Assembly: GCF_020386975.1 (NCBI RefSeq)
Contig: NZ_JABFNK010000005.1
Coordinates: 558,001 to 622,000 of the forward strand
Source of the DNA: Thermococcus bergensis
Lineage (GTDB): Archaea > Methanobacteriota_B > Thermococci > Thermococcales > Thermococcaceae
Reading direction: 5' to 3'
DNA length: 64,000 nt
Shown piece after piece: positions 46,041 through 55,912 of this stretch. A program made the position numbers and the translations under genes. The notes below the pieces were generated by a model, which worked only from the letters and a program-made list of their open reading frames with translations, had not been told where the DNA came from and made no database searches. How positions within the stretch are numbered: position 1 is the stretch's first letter; every line of letters starts with the position of its first letter.

Positions 46041-47015
46041 ATGACGTTTTGGACAAGCGAGGACAACGTTGCTGGGAAAAAGGGAACTGCTCTCTATGTT
46101 ATTTTGCCTACAATCGGATGCTACAGGTATAGAATTGGAGAAGCATGTTATATGTGCTCATATCCTGTAGAGGCCCCTAAAGTCCCCAAGAGCCAGGAAG
46201 AGCTTGTAGAATACTTTAAAAAAGCTCTCAAAAAAATTGAAGGTAAAAAGGGTCCGATAGCAGTTAGGATTTTTACGTCGGGGAGCTTCTTCGATGAAGG
46301 AGAAGTTAAGAGAGAAACTAGAAGGAAAATCTTCTCTATACTGGCGGAGATGGATAATGTCGAGGAAGTAGTTGTAGAAAGCAGGTCGGAGCTCGTGAGA
46401 TATGATGCAGTTAGAGAGCTTGTTGAAATTCTTGGCGGGAAATACTTCGAAGTCGCCATAGGGTTGGAGACCGCGAATGATGATGTCGCGGACGTGAGCA
46501 TAAACAAGGGGAACACCTTTGAGGAGTTTGTAAGGGCAAGCGAGGCAATTAGAGAGGCTGGGGCCAACGTTAAAACGTACCTCCTCCTTAAGCCGATCTT
46601 TTTGAGCGAGAGGGATGCAATTGAAGATGTAAAGGAAAGTATAACGAAAGCTGTTCCATACACGGACACCTTTTCCATAAACGTGACCAATATACAGAGG
46701 GGAACAACCTACGAAAGGCTGTGGGAAAAAGACGAATACAGACCACCTTGGCTTTGGAGCGTTGTTGAAATATTGAAGTGGGCTAAAGAGAACTTCCCTG
46801 AGAAGAGGATTCTGAGCGACCCGGTAGGGGCTGGCTCAAAAAGAGGCCCCCACAACTGCCTCACCGACTACGACAGGACCATTGGAAAGGCCATAAAGAA
46901 GTTTTCAGCGACACAGGACTTGGGCTACATAGAGAACCTTAAGCCCGAGTGTAGAGAGGAGTGGGGGTACATAGTCGAGAACGGCCTCCTCGACTGGCAG
47001 CTGGTGACTTGCTGA
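46041..47015 (+). CDS. raSEA: Archaeosine synthase radical SAM subunit RaSEA
   Basis: RaSEA works with ArcS to turn the ArcS lysine adduct (preQ0-lysine base) at position 15 of tRNA into archaeosine. The 324-residue protein has the family's N-terminal WTSEDNVAGKKG, a Cys-rich cluster region (IGCYRYRIGEACYMCSYPVE), the SAM-binding area IFTSGSFFDEGEV, and a C-terminal PHNCLTDYDRTIGKAI and LLDWQ segment. GGTGGG precedes the ATG. The gene is alone here; ArcS is not in the window. A decayed copy of this gene lies 1.4 kb downstream. Confidence 0.93.
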   Translation: MTFWTSEDNVAGKKGTALYVILPTIGCYRYRIGEACYMCSYPVEAPKVPKSQEELVEYFKKALKKIEGKKGPIAVRIFTSGSFFDEGEVKRETRRKIFSILAEMDNVEEVVVESRSELVRYDAVRELVEILGGKYFEVAIGLETANDDVADVSINKGNTFEEFVRASEAIREAGANVKTYLLLKPIFLSERDAIEDVKESITKAVPYTDTFSINVTNIQRGTTYERLWEKDEYRPPWLWSVVEILKWAKENFPEKRILSDPVGAGSKRGPHNCLTDYDRTIGKAIKKFSATQDLGYIENLKPECREEWGYIVENGLLDWQLVTC

Positions 47016-47230
47016 CCTCCTCCCATCATTGGCGAGGGTTCATTTTAGCTCCTCACTAACGGCGGGGAGGTTTGAGGGGTCTCATTAAAACCCGCTGTTA
47101 GCGGGTTTCTCAACCCCTCGGGGAGGGTCTTCCCCCCGTTACCCCTACCTCCCGCTAAAGCAGGAAGGCTCGGGGTTATCGTTCAAACCCCATATTGGGG
47201 TTTCCAACTATTTGCGGCGGTTTTTAGAGG
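47013..47230 (-). ncRNA. Hairpin-rich right end of a TnpB-type element (possible omega RNA)
   Basis: Read on the minus strand, this stretch contains a stack of GC-rich hairpins: AAACCCC(A)-(T)GGGGTTT near 47200, AAACCCGCT-AGCGGGTTT near 47100 inside an outer GAGGGGT/ACCCCTC pair, and others. It ends GGGAGGAGGTCA at 47013, the kind of right-end sequence seen in IS200/IS605 elements, and follows a possible TnpB tail. This suggests a TnpB guide RNA (omega RNA) or its relic. Transcription is not shown. Confidence 0.35.
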
Positions 47231-47337
47231 ACGCTTAACAGCGTCATCCTCCCGGGAGCGGGAGGACACGTTGAAACCCCTCTTCTCATCGGGTTGTCTT
47301 TGAGTAGCCTTTCCAAGGCTTTATTACGCTTTTGAGT
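47224..47337 (-). pseudogene. Fragment resembling the C-terminus of a TnpB protein
   Basis: A 37-residue open stretch on the minus strand without a start codon, reading KALERLLKDNPMRRGVSTCP and ending PAPGRMTLLSVL at a TAA. It resembles the basic C-terminal tail that follows the zinc ribbon in archaeal TnpB. The rest of the gene is absent upstream, where stop codons occur. It supports an IS605-type origin for the hairpin region next to it. The resemblance is by memory and short. Confidence 0.35.
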
Positions 47338-47384
47338 TTAAAAGAGTTTCGATCATTTAATGGTCAAGTTTTCAGGTTTTGCAT

Positions 47385-47539
47385 CCCCGCCCTAAAGGGC
47401 AAGGCTTGAAAAAAGAAAAAGGTAAAGCTCTTTCTCAGATTTTCCTTTTCTTTAGACCTGGGCAGTCAAAGTGTCTGAAAAGATAAAGTAGTGGAGCTGT
47501 TTTTTTACTTCTTTGAAAGCCTCGTCCTTTAGGGCAGGG
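47385..47539. mobile_element. 155-bp inverted-repeat element without a gene (MITE-like)
   Basis: Its two 25-bp ends are inverted repeats of each other with 20 matches by eye (left contains GCCCTAAAGGGCAAGGCTT, right contains AAGCCTCGTCCTTTAGGGC). The inner 105 bases are AT-rich and code for nothing. The right end stops at the base before the SurE stop codon. The ends resemble those of archaeal IS200/IS605-type elements, so it may be a non-autonomous derivative of the TnpB element next door. Confidence 0.45.
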
Positions 47540-48322
47540 TCAGGTCTTTCCAAGGAGAATTCTCCGGAGCTCTTCAAAATCCACACTGGCAGTCATGTCA
47601 ATGTTTATGGGCGTAACGCTTACCTTTCTCTCGACCTTGAGTGCGTAGGCGTCCGTTCCCGGCTCAAATGTCTCGGTCTTCCTCCCGACTATCCAGTAGT
47701 AGGAGTATCCCCTCGGGTCTATCCTTTCCTCCACAGTAGGACAGTATCTCTTCCTTGCGAGGCGTGTTATCGTTATTTCCGTCTCCGGGGTTGCATCGCT
47801 CGGGACGTTTACGTTGAGCATGTCGACACCATCTGGAAGGCCCCTCCCAAGGAGGGCGTGGGCTGTCCTTTTAAGGAAGTACGACGCGACTGAGAAGTCT
47901 GTCCCTTCCCCCTCTCCAAGTGTCTTTCCCCATGCCACCTCAAGGCTTACGGCTATGCTTGGGATTCCATGAGTTGCAGCCTCAATGGCGGCTGAAGCAG
48001 TCCCAGAAACGGTTATCTCCGTGCTGAGGTTCTCGCCGAGGTTTATGCCACTAACCGCTAGATCAAAGTCCCCAAACCTCGCTATGGCAAAGATAACGCT
48101 GTCAGTTGGAGTGCCGTCTACCCCATAGGCAATCTTCGCACCCGGGACGTCTACGAGCTTTGCCCTTATAGGTCTGTGGAGGGTCATTGCCCTACCGCTG
48201 GCGCTCCTCTGGAAGAGTGGGGCAACCACATAGACCTCCCCAAGGTTAGAGAGGGCCTTCACAGCCGCCCGGATTCCATTTGAATATATCCCGTCGTCGT
48301 TTGTTACGAGTATCTTTGGCAT
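47540..48322 (-). CDS. surE: 5'/3'-nucleotidase SurE
   Basis: A 260-residue SurE nucleotidase/phosphatase: the metal-binding MPKILVTNDDGIYSNGIRA, the AYGVDGTPTDSVIFA segment, DLAVSGINLGENLSTEITVS, and SGTASAAIEAATHGIPSIAV. SurE removes phosphate from nucleoside monophosphates and is a general stress-survival enzyme. The ATG at 48322 is favoured over the long upstream frame: the protein then starts at the family's N-terminus, and a TATA box 24 bases upstream predicts a leaderless mRNA. Confidence 0.93.
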   Translation of the reverse strand: MPKILVTNDDGIYSNGIRAAVKALSNLGEVYVVAPLFQRSASGRAMTLHRPIRAKLVDVPGAKIAYGVDGTPTDSVIFAIARFGDFDLAVSGINLGENLSTEITVSGTASAAIEAATHGIPSIAVSLEVAWGKTLGEGEGTDFSVASYFLKRTAHALLGRGLPDGVDMLNVNVPSDATPETEITITRLARKRYCPTVEERIDPRGYSYYWIVGRKTETFEPGTDAYALKVERKVSVTPINIDMTASVDFEELRRILLGKT

Positions 48323-48341
48323 GATAAAAATTCGACTTCGC

Positions 48342-48351
48342 CTTTTAAAAA
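48342..48351 (-). promoter_or_regulatory. TATA box of surE
   Basis: GTTTTTAAAAGG on the minus strand, centred about 24 bases before the ATG at 48322. The spacing places the transcript start at the start codon (leaderless). Confidence 0.55.
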
Positions 48352-48395
48352 CTCTCACTTCCAATCCGCTCTGGGTGAGAGGAATAACATACCGG

Positions 48396-48581
48396 ACGAG
48401 TGAAGACAACGTGGCAGAGGCTCCACAGCTGTGGCGAGTGCGATAAAGCCATTGCAAGGGCAATTAGAGAATTCAAACACACCGGACATCGGGTTTTTCA
48501 AAAATATTGAGCACAACTTTTTGAGAGAGTGAGAATACATAAGTTTCCGAAGAACTGCTTGACTGGCAGATTCAAATATGA
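48396..48581 (+). pseudogene. Decayed, internally deleted copy of RaSEA
   Basis: Three pieces of RaSEA can be read in order but in different frames: TSEDNVA from 48396 (RaSEA has TSEDNVAGKK), then HSCGECDKAIARAIREFKHT (RaSEA has HNCLTDYDRTIGKAIKKF), then EELLDWQIQI followed by a stop at 48581 (RaSEA ends GLLDWQLVTC). The 260 or so residues between the first two pieces are missing. This is a remnant of a second RaSEA gene on the other side of surE. The rest of the gap (48590-48910) holds nothing recognisable. Confidence 0.7.
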
Positions 48582-48974
48582 TGACCACACAGAGCGTAGA
48601 GTTGGGACTTTGTGTTCTCAATGCTTGTTTTTTCTGTTGAAGTGTCGAGGGGGCATCTTTAATTATTGTTAGATGATGGGGTACATTTTGTGTCTAGGGT
48701 GATTTCTCTATCTGTGAACCTGACTTTGCAGTTATTAACCGTTGTTTAAATTGTACTCTGCCGTTGGCTTTACAAATGTAAACTTGAATCCCAAGAATTC
48801 CAAGCTATACTAGGACTGTTTGGTGATTGTTTTTGTACAATGTGGGCATGTTTGTTAGGCATTTCCTCAAAAAAAGCAACCTGGGGGCCGAACTTATCGA
48901 TAGATGAGAAAATTTTCGAAAACTTTAAATGCTTTACATACGTAAAAATACTTAGCAGATCGTGGGTGATGATT

Positions 48975-49232
48975 ATGGCAAATGTCGAAGTTAAAAAAGA
49001 TAACTATCTGGCCGTTGGAAGAACCGAAGCCGTAGAGATAAGTGTTGACACTTTCCTCTGCAAGGGATGTGGCATTTGTGTTGAACTGTGCCCAAGGAAG
49101 GTTTTCGAGTGGAGTCAGGAACTTAGTGAAAAAGGTGTCCACTATCCGATTCCAGTACATGCCGACAAGTGCGTAAAGTGCAAGCTTTGTGAGCTTCTCT
49201 GCCCGGACTTCGCAATAGCTGTTAAGTGGTGA
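48975..49232 (+). CDS. korD: 2-oxoacid:ferredoxin oxidoreductase, delta (ferredoxin) subunit
   Basis: An 85-residue two-cluster ferredoxin subunit: TFLCKGCGICVELCPRK and DKCVKCKLCELLCPD each give a CX2CX2CX3CP site for a 4Fe-4S cluster. It passes electrons from the thiamine-diphosphate enzyme to external ferredoxin. It is the first gene of a seven-gene oxidoreductase run; ATG at 48975 (MANVEVKKDN) follows GGTGAT. A TATA-like ACTTTAAATGC lies near 48922. Confidence 0.92.
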   Translation: MANVEVKKDNYLAVGRTEAVEISVDTFLCKGCGICVELCPRKVFEWSQELSEKGVHYPIPVHADKCVKCKLCELLCPDFAIAVKW

Positions 49233-49236
49233 GAAA

Positions 49237-50454
49237 ATGATAATCCGGGGGGACGAGCCCGACCAGATAGGGCTCCTAAAAAAGCTTTACCCAAAGGGAA
49301 ACTACTTCATGCAGGGTGACGAAGCTATAGCGTATGGGGCTCTTTTTGCCGGGTGCAGGTTTTATGCTGGCTATCCAATAACGCCCGCAAGCGAAATTGC
49401 CGAAACAATGGCGAGAGAGCTTCCGAAGCTTAGGGGATACTACATCCAGATGGAAGATGAGATAGGGAGCATAGCCGCTGTTGTTGGAGCATCCTGGACG
49501 GGACTTAAGAGCATGACCGCAACTTCTGGCCCGGGATTTAGCTTAATGCAGGAAAACCTTGGTTATGCAGTATTTACGGAGACCCCCTTGGTTTTAGTTG
49601 ACGTTCAAAGGAGCGGCCCTTCGACAGGTCAGGCAACAAAAGGTGCACAGGGAGATTTCTTCCAGGCAAGATGGGGGACTCATGGAGACCATCCAATAAT
49701 TGCTATTTCTCCAACGAGCGTGGAGGACAGCTTCTGGGAAACAATAAGGGCGTTTAATCTGAGTGAGAAATTAAGAATACCCGTGATTCTCCTTGCCGAT
49801 GGGATAATAGGGCACACGAGAGAGCAGATAAGAATTCCCGACCCAGAAGAAGTTGAGATAACCTATAGAAAGCTTCCTGCTAATGAAGAGGAGGCAAGGT
49901 ATCCATTTGGCGACATTCATGGGGACTTAATCCCTCCAATGCCGCTTTTTGGCAACGGCTACTTCACCCACGTTACGGGCTCTACGCATAAGGAAAACGG
50001 CCTAAGGGATGTTTACACGCCCGAGGTCCACGATCGCCTGGTTAGAAGGCTCCACAAGAAGATAGAAGTTCACGAGAAGGAAATCCAAAAGTGGGAAGAA
50101 TACTACACCGACGATGCAGAGATTCTGCTCGTGAGCTGGGGCGTAAGCGCGAGGCCATCGCTTGGAGCGGTAATAGAGGCGAGAAAGAAGGGAATAAGAG
50201 CTGGACTCATTGTCCCGAAGACCGTTCACCCGTTCCCGGGAAAGAGAATTAAGGAGCTCTCTAAGAAAGCTCACACGATTCTTGTGCCCGAGATGAACCT
50301 TGGGCAGATGATACTTGAGGTGCAGCGCTTTGTAAGGGAAGAAGTTCCAGTTATTGGCGTGAACAAAATAGGGGGAGTTCCGCTAACAGTAGAAGAAATT
50401 TTAAAGGAAATAGAAAGCTCAGCCGAGCGTTCTCGTCACCGTTCGGCGGATTAG
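49237..50454 (+). CDS. korA: 2-oxoacid (2-ketoglutarate-type):ferredoxin oxidoreductase, alpha subunit, set 1
   Basis: The 405-residue alpha subunit, with an N-terminal pyrimidine-binding-like domain (MQGDEAIAYGALFAGCRFYA, GYPITPASEIAE), the ATSGPGFSLMQENLGYA segment, and a C-terminal transketolase-C-like domain (EILLVSWGVSARPSLGAVIE). Together with beta, gamma and delta it oxidatively decarboxylates a 2-oxoacid to the acyl-CoA, reducing ferredoxin. In Pyrococcus furiosus the gene order delta-alpha-beta-gamma followed by a second alpha-beta-gamma is that of the 2-ketoglutarate enzyme region; the substrate is inferred from that. A 20-base C-terminal Arg/Ser-rich tail (SSAERSRHRSAD) is unlike the second alpha subunit. 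Confidence 0.9.
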   Translation: MIIRGDEPDQIGLLKKLYPKGNYFMQGDEAIAYGALFAGCRFYAGYPITPASEIAETMARELPKLRGYYIQMEDEIGSIAAVVGASWTGLKSMTATSGPGFSLMQENLGYAVFTETPLVLVDVQRSGPSTGQATKGAQGDFFQARWGTHGDHPIIAISPTSVEDSFWETIRAFNLSEKLRIPVILLADGIIGHTREQIRIPDPEEVEITYRKLPANEEEARYPFGDIHGDLIPPMPLFGNGYFTHVTGSTHKENGLRDVYTPEVHDRLVRRLHKKIEVHEKEIQKWEEYYTDDAEILLVSWGVSARPSLGAVIEARKKGIRAGLIVPKTVHPFPGKRIKELSKKAHTILVPEMNLGQMILEVQRFVREEVPVIGVNKIGGVPLTVEEILKEIESSAERSRHRSAD

Positions 50455-50507
50455 ATATTCATCATCGCTGAATAAAGTTGGTGTTTGGATATTTAAAGGT
50501 GATGTGT

Positions 50508-51371
50508 ATGTCAAAACCAATTCACACGAAGTATGAGATGATTAAGTACCTCCGAAAGGAGGCTCTCCCTACTGCCCTGTGTCCCGGATGTGGTGGTGGG
50601 ACTGTATTGAACGCCTTTGCGAATGCAGTGGATCAGTTAAAAATTGACCCCCGTGACTTAGTTGTCGTGAGCGGAATAGGGTGCTCGGCATGGATAGCTT
50701 CGCCGTACTTTCTTGCTGACACATTACACACAACACACGGAAGAGCAATAGCATTTGCAACGGGTGTTAAGGTGGGTTTGCCGGACAAAAAGGTTGTTGT
50801 TATAAGCGGTGACGGGGACTTAGCGGGAATTGGAGGGAATCATCTCCTCCATGCAGCGAGGAGAAACATTGACATAACTGTGATTCTGGTCAATAACTTT
50901 ATATATGGGATGACCGGCGGCCAGGTGGCACCAACGACTCCCTTCGGGGCAATTACCACCACAACGCCTTATAGGAACATTGAGCACCCGCTGAAAATAG
51001 CCGAGACTGTAGCTTCTGCTGGTGCATCGTATGTGGCGAGGTGGACTACTTTTCACGTTTATCAGCTGATAGAGAGCATAAAGAAAGCGTTAGCTACTAA
51101 GGGATTCTCGCTTGTTGAGGTAGTTTCCCAGTGTCCCGTGCAGTTTGGAAGGAGGAACAAGATGAAGACTCCAGCAGAGATGCTTCGCTGGTTTTCAAGG
51201 AATGCTGTCCCAATAAGCAAGGCAAAGAGTATGTCCCCTGAAGAGCTTGAGGGCAAAATTATCATCGGGGAATTTGTGAGTAAAGAAAAGCCTGAGTTTA
51301 CAGAGGAGCTTAACAGGCTTATCGATGAGGTTGCTCAATACTACGGGCTGGGTGGTGAAGATGCAGATTAG
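50508..51371 (+). CDS. korB: 2-oxoacid:ferredoxin oxidoreductase, beta subunit, set 1
   Basis: The 287-residue thiamine-diphosphate-binding beta subunit: LCPGCGGGTVLNAF at the N-terminus, the GDGDLAGIGGNHLLHAARRN cofactor motif with Mg2+ ligands (GDGD...N), and NNFIYGMTGGQVAPTTP. The ATG at 50508 follows GGTGATG. It overlaps the gamma gene by 11 bases. Confidence 0.92.
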   Translation: MSKPIHTKYEMIKYLRKEALPTALCPGCGGGTVLNAFANAVDQLKIDPRDLVVVSGIGCSAWIASPYFLADTLHTTHGRAIAFATGVKVGLPDKKVVVISGDGDLAGIGGNHLLHAARRNIDITVILVNNFIYGMTGGQVAPTTPFGAITTTTPYRNIEHPLKIAETVASAGASYVARWTTFHVYQLIESIKKALATKGFSLVEVVSQCPVQFGRRNKMKTPAEMLRWFSRNAVPISKAKSMSPEELEGKIIIGEFVSKEKPEFTEELNRLIDEVAQYYGLGGEDAD

Positions 51372-51873
51372 GATTGCGGGTATTGGAGGACAGGGGGTCA
51401 TTCTCGCGGGGATAATCCTTGGAGAAGCAGCTGCTATAGAAGGGCTCAACGTTGTTCAGACTCAAGATTATGGCTCTCAGAGCAGAGGAGGACATTCTAT
51501 AGCTGACCTCATAATCTCAAAGGAACCAATCTACGATTTAATGGTCACAAAGGCTGATGTTCTTGTTGCTCTCGCCCAGCTTGGCTATGACTCCACAAAG
51601 GACTCTCTTCGCAAGGATGGGATTTTGATAATTGACACCGACCTTGTGAAGCCTGATAGGGAGTATGTAGGCGCACCTTTCACAAGACTTGCTGAGGAAA
51701 AAACTGGCTTGGCTTTAACTGTTAACATGGTTGCGCTTGGTTATCTGGTTGCGAAAACAAATGTCGTAAAGAAAGAAAGTGTTGAAATGGCCATAAAGAG
51801 AAGAGCCCCCAAGGGGACGGAGGAAATAAACCTAAAGGCTTTTAGAATAGGTTATGAGGAGGGATTGAAATGA
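51361..51873 (+). CDS. korG: 2-oxoacid:ferredoxin oxidoreductase, gamma subunit, set 1
   Basis: The 170-residue gamma subunit, recognised by IRIAGIGGQGVILAGIILGE, VQTQDYGSQSRGGHSIADLI and the C-terminal KRRAPKGTEEINLKAFRIGY. It binds coenzyme A in related enzymes. The start at 51361 lies inside the end of korB; its stop overlaps the start of the second alpha gene by 4 bases. Confidence 0.92.
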   Translation: MQIRIAGIGGQGVILAGIILGEAAAIEGLNVVQTQDYGSQSRGGHSIADLIISKEPIYDLMVTKADVLVALAQLGYDSTKDSLRKDGILIIDTDLVKPDREYVGAPFTRLAEEKTGLALTVNMVALGYLVAKTNVVKKESVEMAIKRRAPKGTEEINLKAFRIGYEEGLK

Positions 51874-53027
51874 GATATCCATTTCCTGTAGGTGATGCAG
51901 ATTTTATTCAAGGCGATGAAGCCATAGCAAGGGCTGCCATCTTAGCCGGGTGCAGGTTTTATGCCGGCTACCCAATAACGCCCGCAAGCGAAATTTTTGA
52001 AGCAATGTCCCTTTACATGCCCCTTGTTGATGGGGTAAGCATTCAGATGGAGGACGAGATAGCTAGCATTGCCGCCGTGATAGGTGCCTCTTGGGCCGGT
52101 GCCAAGGCAATGACGGCAACTTCTGGCCCGGGCTTCAGCTTGATGATGGAGAACCTTGGTTATGCAATAATGACCGAAACCCCCTTAGTTTTGGTAAACG
52201 TCCAGAGAAGCGGCCCATCAACGGGCCAACCTACTTTGGCGGCTCAGGGAGATGTAATGCAGGCCATTTGGGGTACACACGGCGACCACAGCTTAATAGT
52301 CTTAACACCAGCTACAGTTCAAGAGGCCTTCGACATGACGATAAGGGCATTCAACCTTGCAGAAAAATACAGGACTCCCGTTATATTGCTGACGGATGCA
52401 GAAGTGGGACACATGAGGGAAAGAGTCTACGCTCCACATCCAGATGAGCTTGAGCTAGTTTACAGAAAGCTCCCCGCTAATGAGGAGGAGGCAAAGTATC
52501 CATTTGGCGACATTCATGGGGACTTAGTTCCCCCAATGCCAATCTTCGGGAAGGGGTATAGGACGTATGTTACGGGATTGACGCATGACGAAAGAGGAAG
52601 GCCGAGAACAGTTGATGCAGAGATCCATGAAAGGCTCGTAAAGCGCATAGTTGGTAAGATAGAGAACAATAAGAAGGACATCATTGATTATGAAACCTAC
52701 GGGCTGGAGGATGCCGATATTGCAATTGTGAGCTTTGGAATTGTTGCGAGGTCCGCTATGAGGGCTGTTAAGGAGCTCCGCAAGGAGGGCATAAACGCTG
52801 GATTACTCAAGCTCAACGTGCTCTGGCCATTCGACTTTGAGCTCATAGAGAAGATTGCTGAGAACGTAGACAGGATTTACGTGGCTGAAATGAACCTTGG
52901 TCAGCTTTATCATATGGTCAAAGAAGGGGCCAATGGAAAGGCGAAGGTTGAGCTCATAAGCAGGATAGGTGGCGAAGTTCACACTCCCGGAGAGATAGTG
53001 GAGAGAATTAAGAGGGATTTGAGGTGA
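51870..53027 (+). CDS. 2-oxoacid:ferredoxin oxidoreductase, alpha subunit, set 2
   Basis: A 385-residue alpha subunit, clearly a paralogue of korA (IQGDEAIARAAILAGCRFYA, GYPITPASEIFEA, ATSGPGFSLMMENLGYA, LPANEEEAKYPFGDIHGDLV shared). The parts that differ most are in the substrate-side loops after the GPS TG segment. It probably forms an enzyme with the following beta and gamma genes, taking a different 2-oxoacid, and borrows the delta subunit of set 1 because no second delta gene is present. Confidence 0.88.
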   Translation: MRYPFPVGDADFIQGDEAIARAAILAGCRFYAGYPITPASEIFEAMSLYMPLVDGVSIQMEDEIASIAAVIGASWAGAKAMTATSGPGFSLMMENLGYAIMTETPLVLVNVQRSGPSTGQPTLAAQGDVMQAIWGTHGDHSLIVLTPATVQEAFDMTIRAFNLAEKYRTPVILLTDAEVGHMRERVYAPHPDELELVYRKLPANEEEAKYPFGDIHGDLVPPMPIFGKGYRTYVTGLTHDERGRPRTVDAEIHERLVKRIVGKIENNKKDIIDYETYGLEDADIAIVSFGIVARSAMRAVKELRKEGINAGLLKLNVLWPFDFELIEKIAENVDRIYVAEMNLGQLYHMVKEGANGKAKVELISRIGGEVHTPGEIVERIKRDLR

Positions 53028-53032
53028 GGAGA

Positions 53033-53878
53033 ATGTATCTAAAGCCCAGCTATGAGATTAGGGACAAATACCTTAGAAAAGACATGCTTCCCACGATATT
53101 CTGCCCCGGATGTGGTATTGGGGCTGTTTTGCAGTACACCCTTAGGGCCATTGATGATCTCGGCCTAAACCAGGACGAAATAGTGTGGGTAAGCGGTATA
53201 GGCTGTTCCTCCAGAGTTCCCGGCTATGTGAACTTTGATGGTCTCCACACGACCCATGGAAGGGCATTGGCTTTTGCTACCGGCATTAAAATGGCAAATC
53301 CAGACCTCAAAGTAATAGCTTTTATGGGCGATGGTGATGCCGCAGCCATAGGTGGAAATCACTTGATTCACGCCATAAGAAGGAACCTAGATGTTACCGT
53401 TATTCTCGTCAACAACTTTACCTACGGAATGACGGGAGGGCAGGTGGCACCAACGACTCCAAAGGGTCTTAGGGGAACAACCGCCCCATACGGGAGCTTT
53501 GAGAATCCATTCGACATTGCTGAGCTGGCGGTTGCTGCGGGAGCGAACTACGTTGCAAGATGGAGCGTTTTCAACTACCTTCAAGGCATAAACAGCATAA
53601 AGAAGGCCCTGCAGAAGAGGGGCTTCACCTTGGTGGAGTTCCTATCTCCATGTCCAATAAGCTTTGGAAGAAGAAATAAGCTCAAAACAGCCCCGGAGCT
53701 CATAAAGTGGTATCAGAAGATAACTGTCCCCATAAGCAAAGCAAAGGACATGCCTCCTGAGGAGCTCGAGGGCAAAGTCGTCATCGGAGAATTCGTGGAC
53801 AGGGACAGACCGAGCTTGGTAGAGGAATACGAAGCCTACAAGAGGAGAGCAAAGAAAATAATGGGGTGGGAAGAATGA
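53033..53878 (+). CDS. 2-oxoacid:ferredoxin oxidoreductase, beta subunit, set 2
   Basis: A 281-residue beta subunit paralogous to korB: IFCPGCGIGAVLQYTLRAI, the thiamine-diphosphate motif GDGDAAAIGGNHLIHAIRRN, and NNFTYGMTGGQVAPTTPKG. ATG 53033 follows GAGGTGAGG. Overlaps gamma by 4 bases (ATGA). Confidence 0.9.
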   Translation: MYLKPSYEIRDKYLRKDMLPTIFCPGCGIGAVLQYTLRAIDDLGLNQDEIVWVSGIGCSSRVPGYVNFDGLHTTHGRALAFATGIKMANPDLKVIAFMGDGDAAAIGGNHLIHAIRRNLDVTVILVNNFTYGMTGGQVAPTTPKGLRGTTAPYGSFENPFDIAELAVAAGANYVARWSVFNYLQGINSIKKALQKRGFTLVEFLSPCPISFGRRNKLKTAPELIKWYQKITVPISKAKDMPPEELEGKVVIGEFVDRDRPSLVEEYEAYKRRAKKIMGWEE

Positions 53879-54435
53879 GGAAGGAAGTCCTTATAGGCGG
53901 CTTTGGTGGGCAGGGAGTTATACTGGCCAGCGTCATCCTTGGAAGAGCAGCGGCAGTCTATGAGGGTCTTTACGCAGTTCAAACCCAGGCTTATGGGCCG
54001 GAATCAAGAGGGGGAGCAAGCAGAGCTGAAGTTGTAATAAGTGACGAGCCAATAGACTATCCCAAAGCACTGGCTCCGGATTATGCAGTTTTGCTTTCCC
54101 AGCAGGCTTATGAGAAATACCTTCCTCTTGTAAAGAAAGGAGGCATCGTGATAGTCGAGAAGGACTTGGTTCCCAATAGAAATGAAGAGCTTGAGAAAAA
54201 TCTCAAAGTTTTTGCAATTCCTTTAACAGAAATAGCCGAAGAAACGACAGGGCTTAGCCTAACAATGAACATTCTAACCCTCGGACTCTTAGTTAAGCTT
54301 ACCGGTATTGTGAGCGAAGACTCCATAGAGAAAGCCGTTCTTGATTCAGTCCCTAAGGGAACCGAAAACATAAATCTAAGGGCCCTCAAAAAGGGCTTTG
54401 AACTCGGTGAAAAAGTCCTCAAGGGAGAGATTTGA
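53875..54435 (+). CDS. 2-oxoacid:ferredoxin oxidoreductase, gamma subunit, set 2
   Basis: A 186-residue gamma subunit: VLIGGFGGQGVILASVILGR, VQTQAYGPESRGGASRAEVV, and DSVPKGTENINLRALKKGFE. The third gene of the second set; no further delta-type ferredoxin gene follows. A T-rich stretch after the stop marks the end of the operon against the convergent Nfn genes. Confidence 0.9.
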   Translation: MRKEVLIGGFGGQGVILASVILGRAAAVYEGLYAVQTQAYGPESRGGASRAEVVISDEPIDYPKALAPDYAVLLSQQAYEKYLPLVKKGGIVIVEKDLVPNRNEELEKNLKVFAIPLTEIAEETTGLSLTMNILTLGLLVKLTGIVSEDSIEKAVLDSVPKGTENINLRALKKGFELGEKVLKGEI

Positions 54436-54475
54436 CTTTATATCTTTTATTTTACCAAAAAATAAAGTTAAAAAG

Positions 54476-55912
<1,437 letters not shown>

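Noticed and set aside
47016-47300. Series of hairpins considered as a CRISPR array
   Set aside because: The repeats are not alike and not regularly spaced; no cas genes are in the window.
47513-47893. Plus-strand 126-codon frame beginning in the inverted-repeat element
   Set aside because: It is antisense to surE and has no promoter or ribosome binding site.
48355-48621. Minus-strand 88-codon frame upstream of surE
   Set aside because: It covers the RaSEA relic on the other strand; no ribosome binding site.
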